In this document: in pieces, positions 8,714-16,072 of the stretch | Layout: every line of letters starts with the position of its first letter | How positions within the stretch are numbered: the stretch's first letter is position 1 | Source of the DNA: Paraburkholderia solitsugae | Lineage (GTDB): Bacteria > Pseudomonadota > Gammaproteobacteria > Burkholderiales > Burkholderiaceae | Direction: 5' to 3' | NCBI RefSeq assembly: GCF_013177695.1 | Contig: NZ_WOEY01000065.1 | Span: 124,001 to 188,000, forward strand | DNA length: 64,000 nucleotides | The notes under the pieces: generated by a model | Seen by the model: the letters and a program-made list of their open reading frames with translations, nothing else | The model's database searches: none | Told to the model about the DNA's origin: nothing | Program-made: the position numbers and the translations under genes

Positions 8714-10075
8714 ATGAACAACAAACGCACGGTCGATGTACAGACTTTCATCGACGGTCAACGTTTTTCGCCTTTTCAATGGACCATTCTCGTCCTGTGC
8801 TTTCTGGTTGTGGCCGCCGATGGCATGGACACGGCCGCGGTCGGTTTCATTGCACCTTCACTAGTGCAGGAATTGGGCGTTACGCGCGCGGCGCTAGGGC
8901 CTGTGATGAGCGCCGCGCTAGTCGGACTCGGCATCGGCGCGCTGGGTGCCGGCCCACTTGCCGATCGCGTCGGACGAAAGACAGTGCTGGTTTTATCGGT
9001 GTTTTTCTTTGGGCTGTGGAGTTTCGCCGCCGCACGTGCGACTTCGATCGAATCGCTTACTTTAATGCGCTTCATGACGGGGCTGGGTCTCGGCGCGGCG
9101 ATGCCTAACGCGGTGACGTTAATGTCCGAATACGCGCCTGCGCGCATTCGCGCCGTTGCTGTGAATGCGATGTTCTCCGGCTTTTCGTGCGGCGTGGCGA
9201 TTGGCGCGGTGTCGTCAGCGTGGCTCATACCCCACTTCGGCTGGCAAAGCGTGCTGCTAGCGGGCGGCGTCGGACCTATCGCACTGACCTTCGTGCTCGT
9301 TATGCTGCTGCCCGAATCCGCGCAGTTCATGGTGACGAGAGAGCACGGCCACGCACGCATCGCGCGTGTTCTTTCGCGCATCGCAGGAGACGCACGTTTT
9401 GACGAATGCCGCTTTGTCGCGATTGATGCAACGGTGGAGAATCGCGGGTCCGCATTGCGGGTGGTGCTGTCGTCACGCTATCGCTTCGGCACGTTAATGC
9501 TGTGGCTCGCGTACTTCATGGGCCTGCTGATCTATTACCTGCTGACGAACTGGCTACCTACGCTTTTCAGGGACGCGGGATTTTCAGGCCAGAACGCCGC
9601 GCTGATGACATCGCTGTTTCCGATCGGCGGCGTGGCAGGCAATCTTAGTGTCGGCTGGTTGATGGATCGCTTCAAGGCCAATCGCGTAATCGCCTGCACA
9701 TACGTCGTGTCGGCGGGGCTGGTCATGCTGGTGGGACACGGCGTCGGGCATCAACTGTGGCTCGGCACACTGATCTTCCTGACGGGAACGGTCGCGACGT
9801 CCGCAGTCACGTCGATGTCCGCGCTTGCCGCGAACTTCTATCCGACGGAAGGGCGCGCGACGGGCGTAGCGTGGATGATCGGCATGGGACGCATCGGCGG
9901 TGTGACGGGCGCGCTGGTAGGTGCCGCGCTAATGGGATTGGGCTGGCAATTCGGTTCGGTGTTTAGCCTGCTGGCCGTGCCCGCGATGATTGCCGCGTGC
10001 GGCGTCTATGCAACGGCAAGACGCACGCGCACGTCGAGCATCGAAGACGCCAAATTGACGCCCGCGGCGGAATAG
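8714..10075 (+). CDS. MFS transporter, aromatic acid:H+ symporter (AAHS) type
   Basis: The start at 8714 is chosen over an in-frame ATG at 8672 because AAGGAG precedes it at correct spacing. The 453-residue product shows the AAHS features: a first helix with the ADGMDTAAVGFIAPSL stretch, the loop 2-3 motif LADRVGRKTVL and about twelve hydrophobic segments. AAHS members import aromatic acids such as 4-hydroxybenzoate or protocatechuate with protons across the inner membrane. It is transcribed divergently from the monooxygenase operon across a 270-base gap, so the two may be co-regulated and linked in aromatic ketone use. The substrate is inferred from family only. Confidence 0.9.
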   Translation: MNNKRTVDVQTFIDGQRFSPFQWTILVLCFLVVAADGMDTAAVGFIAPSLVQELGVTRAALGPVMSAALVGLGIGALGAGPLADRVGRKTVLVLSVFFFGLWSFAAARATSIESLTLMRFMTGLGLGAAMPNAVTLMSEYAPARIRAVAVNAMFSGFSCGVAIGAVSSAWLIPHFGWQSVLLAGGVGPIALTFVLVMLLPESAQFMVTREHGHARIARVLSRIAGDARFDECRFVAIDATVENRGSALRVVLSSRYRFGTLMLWLAYFMGLLIYYLLTNWLPTLFRDAGFSGQNAALMTSLFPIGGVAGNLSVGWLMDRFKANRVIACTYVVSAGLVMLVGHGVGHQLWLGTLIFLTGTVATSAVTSMSALAANFYPTEGRATGVAWMIGMGRIGGVTGALVGAALMGLGWQFGSVFSLLAVPAMIAACGVYATARRTRTSSIEDAKLTPAAE

Positions 10076-10166
10076 ATTTCGGACGACGTTTATGCGTTGA
10101 ACACGGCGGTCATCAAGTCTCCTGATGGCCGAACCAAAAGATGAGCAAGCTCTTAGCGAAGCTTTT

Positions 10167-10511
10167 CTAAGTAAGGCCGGCGACCGCACAACCCTGCTCG
10201 ATATCACTGCAATGCGTACCGGACAGGTAAAAGTCCACCTGTCGGCTCAGCCGGTTCCTGTCCGGCTCAATCGGCGCGGCAATAACTTCCTTCAGGTCGC
10301 CGTTGGCCTTGTCCATCGCAGCCGCCACAACTTCAGCGGCCAGCGCCTCCTTCGATTTGAAGTGGTTGTAGAACCCGCCTTGGGTAAAGCCCGCGGCCTT
10401 CATCAGCGCGCTAAGGCCCACACCATCGATTCCATGGGCACGGAACAACTTCTCCGCGGCGGCAATGATGGCCTTCCGGTTCTCCACCGCCTGCTGTTTC
10501 GAGACACCCAT
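10167..10511 (-). pseudogene. C-terminally truncated TetR-family regulator
   Basis: The 114-residue frame begins with a full TetR DNA-binding domain, including the helix-turn-helix GLSALMKAAGFTQGGFYNHF around residues 33-52. It continues into the first part of the ligand domain and stops at GCAVAGLT. Members of this group are about 190 residues and continue with a conserved helix after GCAVAGL; here the stop is followed by unrelated sequence. The ligand-binding and dimerisation half is therefore missing, so it is called a probable pseudogene, though a short DNA-binding protein might still be made. It is divergent from the Old Yellow Enzyme gene, the usual place for its repressor. Confidence 0.7.
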
Positions 10512-10566
10512 CGTTCAATGTGCTCCCCATCGTTGTTAGTTCAATTATAGCCATCTTTGAAAAAAA

Positions 10567-10628
10567 CAATGGTGATCAACATTGACTTCTCAATCTCCAC
10601 CCGCCAAACTCACTGTCAATCACCATTG
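10567..10628. promoter_or_regulatory. candidate TetR operator palindromes
   Basis: Bases 10567-10584 read CAATGGTGATCAACATTG, an 18-base palindrome with only one mismatched pair. The left half CAATGGTGAT recurs perfectly inverted as ATCACCATTG at 10619-10628. Both lie in the 153-base gap between the truncated TetR gene and the Old Yellow Enzyme gene, where a TetR protein would bind to control both promoters. Binding is inferred from symmetry and position. Confidence 0.55.
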
Positions 10629-10664
10629 TGATTTGGTGAATTTATCAACTTCGCGGGAAAAATC

Positions 10665-11786
10665 ATGAACATCGAAAGTAACCAACCCCTCCTTCAGCCG
10701 ATTCGGCTGGGGAACCTCGATCTGCCCAATCGCGTCGTCATGGCGCCGCTGACGCGCATGCGCGCGGCCAATCCCGCGCTTGCCCCGACGGCCTTGCACG
10801 CCGAGTACTACGCGCAGCGCGCTTCGGCGGGGCTGATCATCAGCGAAGGGGTGTTCGTGAGCGCCGAGGCGGTCGGCTGGGCAGACGTGCCCGGACTCTG
10901 GAGTGATGCCCAAGTGCGCGGTTGGCGCATGGTGACGGACGCCGTGCACCGCGCGGGTGGTCGGATCGTCGCCCAACTGTGGCATACCGGTTCGTTGGGG
11001 CATCCGGATTTCGACGCCGGCAAGGCGCCGCCATCCGCTTCAGCGGTCAATCCGGAGCAGCAGAGCGTGACCGCGGCAGGCCGCAAAGACACTGTGGTCC
11101 CGCGCCCCATGGACAAAGCCGAGATCCGTCGCACGGTCGCCGATTTTGGCCGGGCTGCGCGCAACGCGATCGCGGCCGGCTTTGACGGCGTGCAGATCCA
11201 GGGCGGCTATCACTACCTGTTCAATCAGTTCCTCAACGTTCGCACCAATCTACGTACGGATGAATACGGCGGTTCGACGGAGAACCGCGCGCGGTTTCTA
11301 TTCGAAGTCGTGGAAACGGTGGTCGAGGCAGTTGGAGCGCAGCGCACCGGCATCAAGACGGGACCCGCGACGTCGGAGACGGGCGCGTTCGTTTCCAATG
11401 ACGAAACGCTTGCCACTTCCGAATATGTGATTGGCCGGCTCAACGATTTCGATCTCTCGCATCTGCTGCTGATGGGAGCAATGGCCGACCTGTCGGCGAC
11501 GCCGCTGGCCGCCATGGCAGGTGACGGCATGTTCCGCCATTTCCGCGAGCTCTATCGCGGCAACATCATTGCGAATGTCGATATCGACCGTACGCGCGGT
11601 AATCGGCTGATCGAAGCGGGACTGGTCGATATGGTCGCCTTTGGTCGTTCGTTCATCGGCAATCCGGATCTGCCGGCGCGCTTCGCCGCCGATGCGCCGC
11701 TTGCCGAAGTCAACTGGCCAATGGTCTATGGCCCAACAGCCGAGGGCTACACCGATTATCCCGAGTTTCAGGCTGTGCCGGCATAA
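10665..11786 (+). CDS. Old Yellow Enzyme-family flavin oxidoreductase, atypical active site
   Basis: A 373-residue FMN-dependent TIM-barrel protein of the NemA/OYE alkene reductase type, cytoplasmic and NAD(P)H-driven. Family hallmarks are APLTRMRA near residue 27, AEYYAQRAS, QLWHTG at 104-109, DEYGGSTENRARF and the C-terminal VAFGRSFIGNPDL. The usual substrate-binding His-x-x-Asn pair is absent: the segment reads IQGGYHYLFNQF at 178-189, with Gln179 and Tyr182 in the expected positions. The proton-donor Tyr184 remains. The RLSP-type segment of the family is also changed, to KTGP. It should still bind FMN but may act on different substrates. The divergent TetR remnant suggests that it was once regulated. 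Confidence 0.88.
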   Translation: MNIESNQPLLQPIRLGNLDLPNRVVMAPLTRMRAANPALAPTALHAEYYAQRASAGLIISEGVFVSAEAVGWADVPGLWSDAQVRGWRMVTDAVHRAGGRIVAQLWHTGSLGHPDFDAGKAPPSASAVNPEQQSVTAAGRKDTVVPRPMDKAEIRRTVADFGRAARNAIAAGFDGVQIQGGYHYLFNQFLNVRTNLRTDEYGGSTENRARFLFEVVETVVEAVGAQRTGIKTGPATSETGAFVSNDETLATSEYVIGRLNDFDLSHLLLMGAMADLSATPLAAMAGDGMFRHFRELYRGNIIANVDIDRTRGNRLIEAGLVDMVAFGRSFIGNPDLPARFAADAPLAEVNWPMVYGPTAEGYTDYPEFQAVPA

Positions 11787-11839
11787 CGCGCCTTCGCTCA
11801 CTCCAGAACCACGACCGCCTGAGCCCCTCGCGTCGCGAT

Positions 11840-11868
11840 ATGCAACGCGGGGCGCTCTCGCGTTGCAT
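11840..11868. terminator. 10-bp inverted repeat after the OYE gene
   Basis: ATGCAACGCG at 11840-11849 and CGCGTTGCAT at 11859-11868 form a perfect 10-bp stem with a 9-base loop, about 55 bases after the OYE stop. It could end OYE transcription, although no T-run follows, or act as a protein-binding palindrome upstream of the MFS relic. Confidence 0.4.
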
Positions 11869-11906
11869 GTGGGACGACATCGCGGAGAAATAGAGCAGTC
11901 GCTGGC

Positions 11907-12074
11907 ATGGGCGCCGGCATCTTCTCGCCGCTTGCGTCTTCCACGGCGGCCAATATGGTCGACGCCTCTCAAAAGGGCCGGGCGCTATCCATCGTGTTAG
12001 GCGGACTGGGATCGGGTACTGCTTTTGGCGTTCCCGTAGGTCTCGCCATCGAGAGGTGGTTCGGATGGCGATCG
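11907..12074 (+). pseudogene. MFS transporter fragment (DHA/AraJ type)
   Basis: About 56 residues match the central loop and helices 4-5 of drug:H+ antiporter-type MFS proteins, for example SSTAANMVDASQKGRALSIV followed by GGLGSGTAFGVPVG and WFGWRS. The similarity starts and stops abruptly: upstream is unrelated sequence, and after WRS the frame enters antisense of the next gene. No other part of a transporter is nearby on this strand, so it is a gene relic. It overlaps no intact gene and ends about 40 bases from the 3' end of the convergent MFS gene. Confidence 0.7.
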
Positions 12075-12112
12075 CGCGCACGAGTCTGCGCGCTCATTTT
12101 GTCGAAAAGCCT

Positions 12113-13321
12113 TCAGTCGTTCGCGTGCGGCCGGGCGATCAGCAGCCACGCGGCCAGCGCGGCGACGAGCGAAACCGGTATGCTTGCGCCGATCACGATG
12201 GGCGCGCTGCGCCCCGCCGCGAGAAGCTGCGCGGCGGCGAGCGGACCGACGACGGAGCCGAGCCTGCCGACCGCGACTGCGGCGCCCACGCCGGTGCCGC
12301 GTACCGCCGTAGGGTAGTAGATGGCGGCGAGCGCATAGAGCGCCGACTGGGCTGCGATCACGAATAGCCCGGCCGCGAACGAGGCCGCCGCGAGAGACAG
12401 CCCGCCCGGCGCCGCCGCGAGTCCGGCGAGCGACAGCACGGTACCTGCATACATGCCGGCGACGACGACGCGCGAAGCACGGATCCGGTCCATCGACATG
12501 CCGATGCCTAGGGCGCCGAGTCCGCCGCCGACATTGAAACAGATTTGCACAAGCGAGACAGCCGAATGGTTGAGGCCGCGCGCCGCCATCAGCGAAGGCA
12601 GCCAGTTCAACAAAAAGTACAGGACGACCAGCGTGCAGAAGTTGCTGATCCAGAGCTCGAGCGTCGACAGCGCGCGGTCGTTACCGAACAGCGTCTGCGC
12701 GACGCTCACGCGGTTGGCAGCGGTGTCGGCGACCTCCAGATACGCGCGGGACTCGGGCATTAGGCCGATCAGCAGCGGCACGAGCAGCAGTGGCGCCGCG
12801 CCACCGACGTAGAAGATGTGCCGCCATTCAGTATTTCCGACAAGCACCACACTGACTAGCGACACGATCGCGCCGCCGAACGAGACACCACAATACATCG
12901 CGGTGACCGCTGTGCTGCGCGATTGCGGCTCGACGGATTCTGACGACAGCGCGATCAGGTTCGGCATTGCGCCGCCGAGGCCGAGCCCCGTCAAGAGGCG
13001 CACCACGACGAGCATCGCGAATGTCGACACCTGCGCGGTCGCGAGCGACAGCAACCCGAACAGTGCGACCGATACGAGCAGTACGCGCTTGCGACCGATC
13101 CGATCGGCGAGCCGTCCGCCGATCATCGCGCCAGGCAGCAGCCCGAGCGTGCACGCGCTAAATGCGAGCCCCATCTGCGACACCGTCAGACCGAATTCGT
13201 GCGCCATCCGCGGCGCGGCGACGCCGACCGACTGCAGGTCAAACCCTTCGAGCAGGGCGATCGCGAAGCACAGACTGAGTGTGGTCGCTACGGCAGGCTT
13301 TTCGGCAACATAAGTGTTCAT
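12113..13321 (-). CDS. MFS transporter, AAHS type
   Basis: The start at 13321 has GGAG at good spacing and lets the protein begin just before helix 1; a longer frame to 13411 adds only a polar leader. The 402-residue product has FAIALLEGFDLQSVGVAAP in helix 1 (the AAHS D/E-G-F-D pattern), the loop motif GRLADRIGRKRVL, and twelve predicted helices. It is probably an inner-membrane importer for an aromatic or related acid. It stands alone between two relic-bearing gaps. A palindrome about 110 bases upstream could be its operator. Confidence 0.88.
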   Translation of the reverse strand: MNTYVAEKPAVATTLSLCFAIALLEGFDLQSVGVAAPRMAHEFGLTVSQMGLAFSACTLGLLPGAMIGGRLADRIGRKRVLLVSVALFGLLSLATAQVSTFAMLVVVRLLTGLGLGGAMPNLIALSSESVEPQSRSTAVTAMYCGVSFGGAIVSLVSVVLVGNTEWRHIFYVGGAAPLLLVPLLIGLMPESRAYLEVADTAANRVSVAQTLFGNDRALSTLELWISNFCTLVVLYFLLNWLPSLMAARGLNHSAVSLVQICFNVGGGLGALGIGMSMDRIRASRVVVAGMYAGTVLSLAGLAAAPGGLSLAAASFAAGLFVIAAQSALYALAAIYYPTAVRGTGVGAAVAVGRLGSVVGPLAAAQLLAAGRSAPIVIGASIPVSLVAALAAWLLIARPHAND

Positions 13322-13431
13322 TCTATCTCCAGACCCATGCGGGGTGACCGATTGCACGCGCGCGGCATCGTTCTCCAGTTCGCCCTCAGATACGCTCAGC
13401 GAGCGAATCACATTTCGGGGGGTGGCTCAAA

Positions 13432-13447
13432 CATACTAGGTAGTACG
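13432..13447. promoter_or_regulatory. candidate operator upstream of MFS gene
   Basis: CATACTA GG TAGTACG at 13432-13447 is an inverted repeat with six of seven pairs matching around a 2-base centre. This size and spacing are typical of repressor sites. It lies about 110 bases upstream of the MFS start at 13321. The regulator is not identified. Confidence 0.35.
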
Positions 13448-14127
13448 TTCGCGAAGGTATCGGGGTAAATCTCTACCGATTGGCCTAACCGTGCATGAGC
13501 ACAGCACGTTCAGAAGCGAAAACTCACTGATAGCTTGTGCATTCGGATTCGGTCATCAGCAGATTTGATGGTGGGTATCAGCCGAAATCGTAGTCGACAG
13601 GCGCTGACGACTCTATATTTGCTACACGGTTAGCGTCGCGAGTGTGACGCAACTGCAGGGATCCGAGATGACGCGACGATCAGTCTAGGCCGAATACAAC
13701 GCCAATCTGAACGTCACTGACTGAAACGAGCACTAATCGAGAGAGCGTGTTTCCGCAACCATTCAGTAGGTTGCGCGAGGATCAACTGTGGGCTCTGGTG
13801 CATATAGGTGGACTGACCGAAAAGTTTCCTATAGTTACGGATACCTTATCGATTGAACAGGACAGCACTCCAGACGGCTTTGTCATGTTGACGAGGCAGT
13901 CAGCCTCGGACTCACTTCGCCCAGTCGATAGGGACTTTTCCATTCGACGGCGGCAATCTTATTGAATCCCCAAAATCGGCGTCATTGGCGTGGAAAAGAA
14001 ACCGCGCGATTCGCGCCGCCTTTACAACACCTTTAGAACGATTCTAGTAAAATCAAGTGCTTACCATCAACTTGGCCGGCTCAAATCGCGCGGAGCGGCT
14101 TCACTCTTTCGACTTCTGGAGATCAAT
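13448..14127. other. gene-poor, lower-GC stretch
   Basis: About 680 bases with no supported gene. A 72-codon plus-strand frame at 13747-13965 has no recognisable domain, no good ribosome site and composition unlike the neighbours. The last part should carry the promoter of the small exported protein that begins at 14128. Confidence 0.5.
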
Positions 14128-14370
14128 ATGAACGGACGCCACGCATCGTCTTTTGCATTCGTTGCCTACGTGCTCCTTTCGCTTGTGTCCGCGCCTGTGG
14201 CATTCGCGCAAACCGGCGCCGCAGCGACAAAGCCGATGCAGGACACTCAGCGGACGGCCCAGCAAAAGGCTCGGAAGGCAAAAAGTCACGCTCACCAGAA
14301 GACGGGCACCCAAGACGAAAAGAAAGCCACACCGGCAAATAAAGCCACACCAGCGTCCGGTGGTCAGTGA
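14128..14370 (+). CDS. small exported lysine/alanine-rich protein
   Basis: An 80-residue product with TCTGGAG upstream of the ATG at good spacing. Residues 1-27 form a clear Sec signal: a hydrophobic core VAYVLLSLVSAPVAF and a likely cleavage after AFA-Q. The mature part, about 52 residues, is rich in Lys, Ala, Gln and Thr, has no Cys, and contains repeats of KKATPANKATPA type. It is likely periplasmic, disordered and very basic. Similar short basic exported proteins are common in Burkholderia relatives, but I do not know a function. It stands alone. Confidence 0.65.
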   Translation: MNGRHASSFAFVAYVLLSLVSAPVAFAQTGAAATKPMQDTQRTAQQKARKAKSHAHQKTGTQDEKKATPANKATPASGGQ

Positions 14371-14439
14371 GCGTCGCAATGCAATGAACGAACTTCAGCG
14401 CGAGCTCGCGGCACGCGGCATTGCGACGGTCCTGGCTCT

Positions 14440-14775
14440 TCAAACTAGCAACGTCGCACGGACCGCCGTCCCGTAACACAGCACCTCTGTAATGCCTCTG
14501 GCTACCTCGGTTGCGTCATACCGCATACCGATGATGCCATTTGCGCCCAGATCCGCAGCCTGCGCAATCATGCGCTCGTATGCATCCTGTCGCGCTCGCT
14601 CACATAGCGACGTGTATAGCGTGATGTTGCCCCCAAAGATCGTCTGCAGAGATGCGCCAAGCGCGCCAACGATGGATCGGGACCGCACGACAATCCCACG
14701 AGCGACGCCCAAGGAATGCGCTGTCCTGTGTCCCGGAAGCTCAAATGCCGTCGTAACCATATGTCGTTCTATCAT
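14440..14775 (-). CDS. YbjQ/UPF0145 family protein
   Basis: A 111-residue protein matching the YbjQ family of small pentamer-forming cytoplasmic proteins of unknown function, once called putative heavy-metal-binding. Conserved features seen are RGIVVRSRSIVGALGASLQ, the mid-protein ARQDAYERMIAQAADLGAN and the strand GIIGMRYDA near the C-terminus, followed by EVLCYGTAV. It follows the protein-isoaspartate methyltransferase gene by 53 bases on the same strand and may be co-transcribed with it. Confidence 0.85.
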   Translation of the reverse strand: MIERHMVTTAFELPGHRTAHSLGVARGIVVRSRSIVGALGASLQTIFGGNITLYTSLCERARQDAYERMIAQAADLGANGIIGMRYDATEVARGITEVLCYGTAVRATLLV

Positions 14776-14828
14776 CGTGTTCCCAATGTTGAGTTCCCGT
14801 ACCAGATCGAAAGCTGGCGGCCGCGCCT

Positions 14829-15482
14829 TTAATAATCCGACCAGCCGTCTTCACCAATAAGCGGCACGAAGCTCACGTCGCCTAGCCAGCGCTCGTGATA
14901 ATCATGTTCGCCGTGGCGTACCAGTTGAATCAATCGCTGATGATGCTGCTCGCGCCCGACCGGCATGACGATCCGGCCACCGATCGAGAGTTGCATACGC
15001 CACGCCCGCGGGACACGCGGACCGCCGGCACCCGCAATAATCGCGTCATACGGCGCATAGGCGTCCAGCCCGACCGTGCCGTCGCCAAGATGAACAGTCA
15101 CGTTTGAAAAACCCAACCGCGCCAGCGTCTCGCGAGCGCTATCTGCGAGCACCGGATCGCGTTCAACGGAATGCACGTGCGCCACGATTGCCGCCGCAAT
15201 GGCAGCGGCATACCCCGACCCCGTACCGATGTCGAGAACCCGGTCGTGCGGACCCAGTTCGGCGGCCTCCATCATCTGCGCGACGACGGCGGGTTGCGAA
15301 ATCGCTTGCTGACTCGCAATGGGCAACGCACTATCGTCGTACGCGTATTCACGGAGTTGCGCGGGTACGAATTCCTCGCGCGGCACGCGGCGCATCGCGG
15401 ATAGCACATTGGCATCGCGGATGCCGCGCCCCGCGATTTGCCGTACAACCATCCACTCCCGGGCTTCCGTGAAATCGATCAT
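14829..15482 (-). CDS. pcm: protein-L-isoaspartate O-methyltransferase
   Basis: A 217-residue cytoplasmic S-adenosylmethionine-dependent methyltransferase that repairs isoaspartyl residues in aged proteins. The N-terminal RVPREEFVPAQLREYAYDDS and the QAISQPAVVAQM segment are typical of the substrate site. Motif I for AdoMet is VLDIGTGSGYAAAIAA near residues 83-98. Length is normal. GGGAGG precedes the ATG. It is divergent from the DUF2784 gene with only 36 bases between the starts, so the promoters overlap. Confidence 0.92.
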   Translation of the reverse strand: MIDFTEAREWMVVRQIAGRGIRDANVLSAMRRVPREEFVPAQLREYAYDDSALPIASQQAISQPAVVAQMMEAAELGPHDRVLDIGTGSGYAAAIAAAIVAHVHSVERDPVLADSARETLARLGFSNVTVHLGDGTVGLDAYAPYDAIIAGAGGPRVPRAWRMQLSIGGRIVMPVGREQHHQRLIQLVRHGEHDYHERWLGDVSFVPLIGEDGWSDY

Positions 15483-15518
15483 TGTGGCCTCCCTCTGACG
15501 GCCGCGCAGGCTTTACTC

Positions 15519-15893
15519 ATGATCTGGCTCGCCGATGCGGTGCTCGTGATGCACGCGCTGATCGCGCTTTTTATCGTGGGCGGACTCGCTGCGATCTGGG
15601 TTGGCGCGTGCCTCGGTTGGGAATGGGTACGCAATCGGCTATTCCGGCTCGCTCATCTGTTCGCGATCGGCCTCGTGTCGAGCTTAGCACTGCTGGGCGC
15701 ATCCTGCCCCTTGACTACGCTCGAAGACTGGCTGCGCACTGGCTCGGTTGGGACGCAAGGTTTCATCCAGCGCTGGGTGAGCCGCCTGCTCTATTACGAT
15801 GTTCCAGCCTGGGTGTTTACGCTCTCATACGTGACATTCGCTCTGGTGGTGTTACTAACCTGGCGCAGGGTTCCTCCCCGACGCCGCAGGTAA
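15519..15893 (+). CDS. DUF2784 family membrane protein
   Basis: A 124-residue inner-membrane protein of the DUF2784 family with three to four hydrophobic segments. Conserved features include LADAVLVMHALIALFIVGG at the N-terminus, WVRNRLFRLAHL, the CPLTTLEDWLR stretch, and RLLYYDVPAWVFT before the last helix. The C-terminus is strongly basic. Function is unknown. The ATG at 15519 is preferred because family members start just before the first helix. Confidence 0.85.
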   Translation: MIWLADAVLVMHALIALFIVGGLAAIWVGACLGWEWVRNRLFRLAHLFAIGLVSSLALLGASCPLTTLEDWLRTGSVGTQGFIQRWVSRLLYYDVPAWVFTLSYVTFALVVLLTWRRVPPRRRR

Positions 15894-16072
15894 CGCAGAA
15901 ACGGTTTGCCGTACGACTTATGGCGCCTCAGTCGTGTCAGGAAGACCCGCGGTTTTGCGCCTCGTTCGATATCCGCGAACGCGGATGGCCGAATGGGATG
16001 ATGACGTTGTATGGCACACGGCTCCGTTTTCGCGAATAATGGCCCCACATCCACTACTGGACGAGGGCGACC

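Noticed and set aside
13747..13965. 72-codon plus-strand frame in the lower-GC gap
   Set aside because: No ribosome site, no family resemblance and no conserved neighbour.
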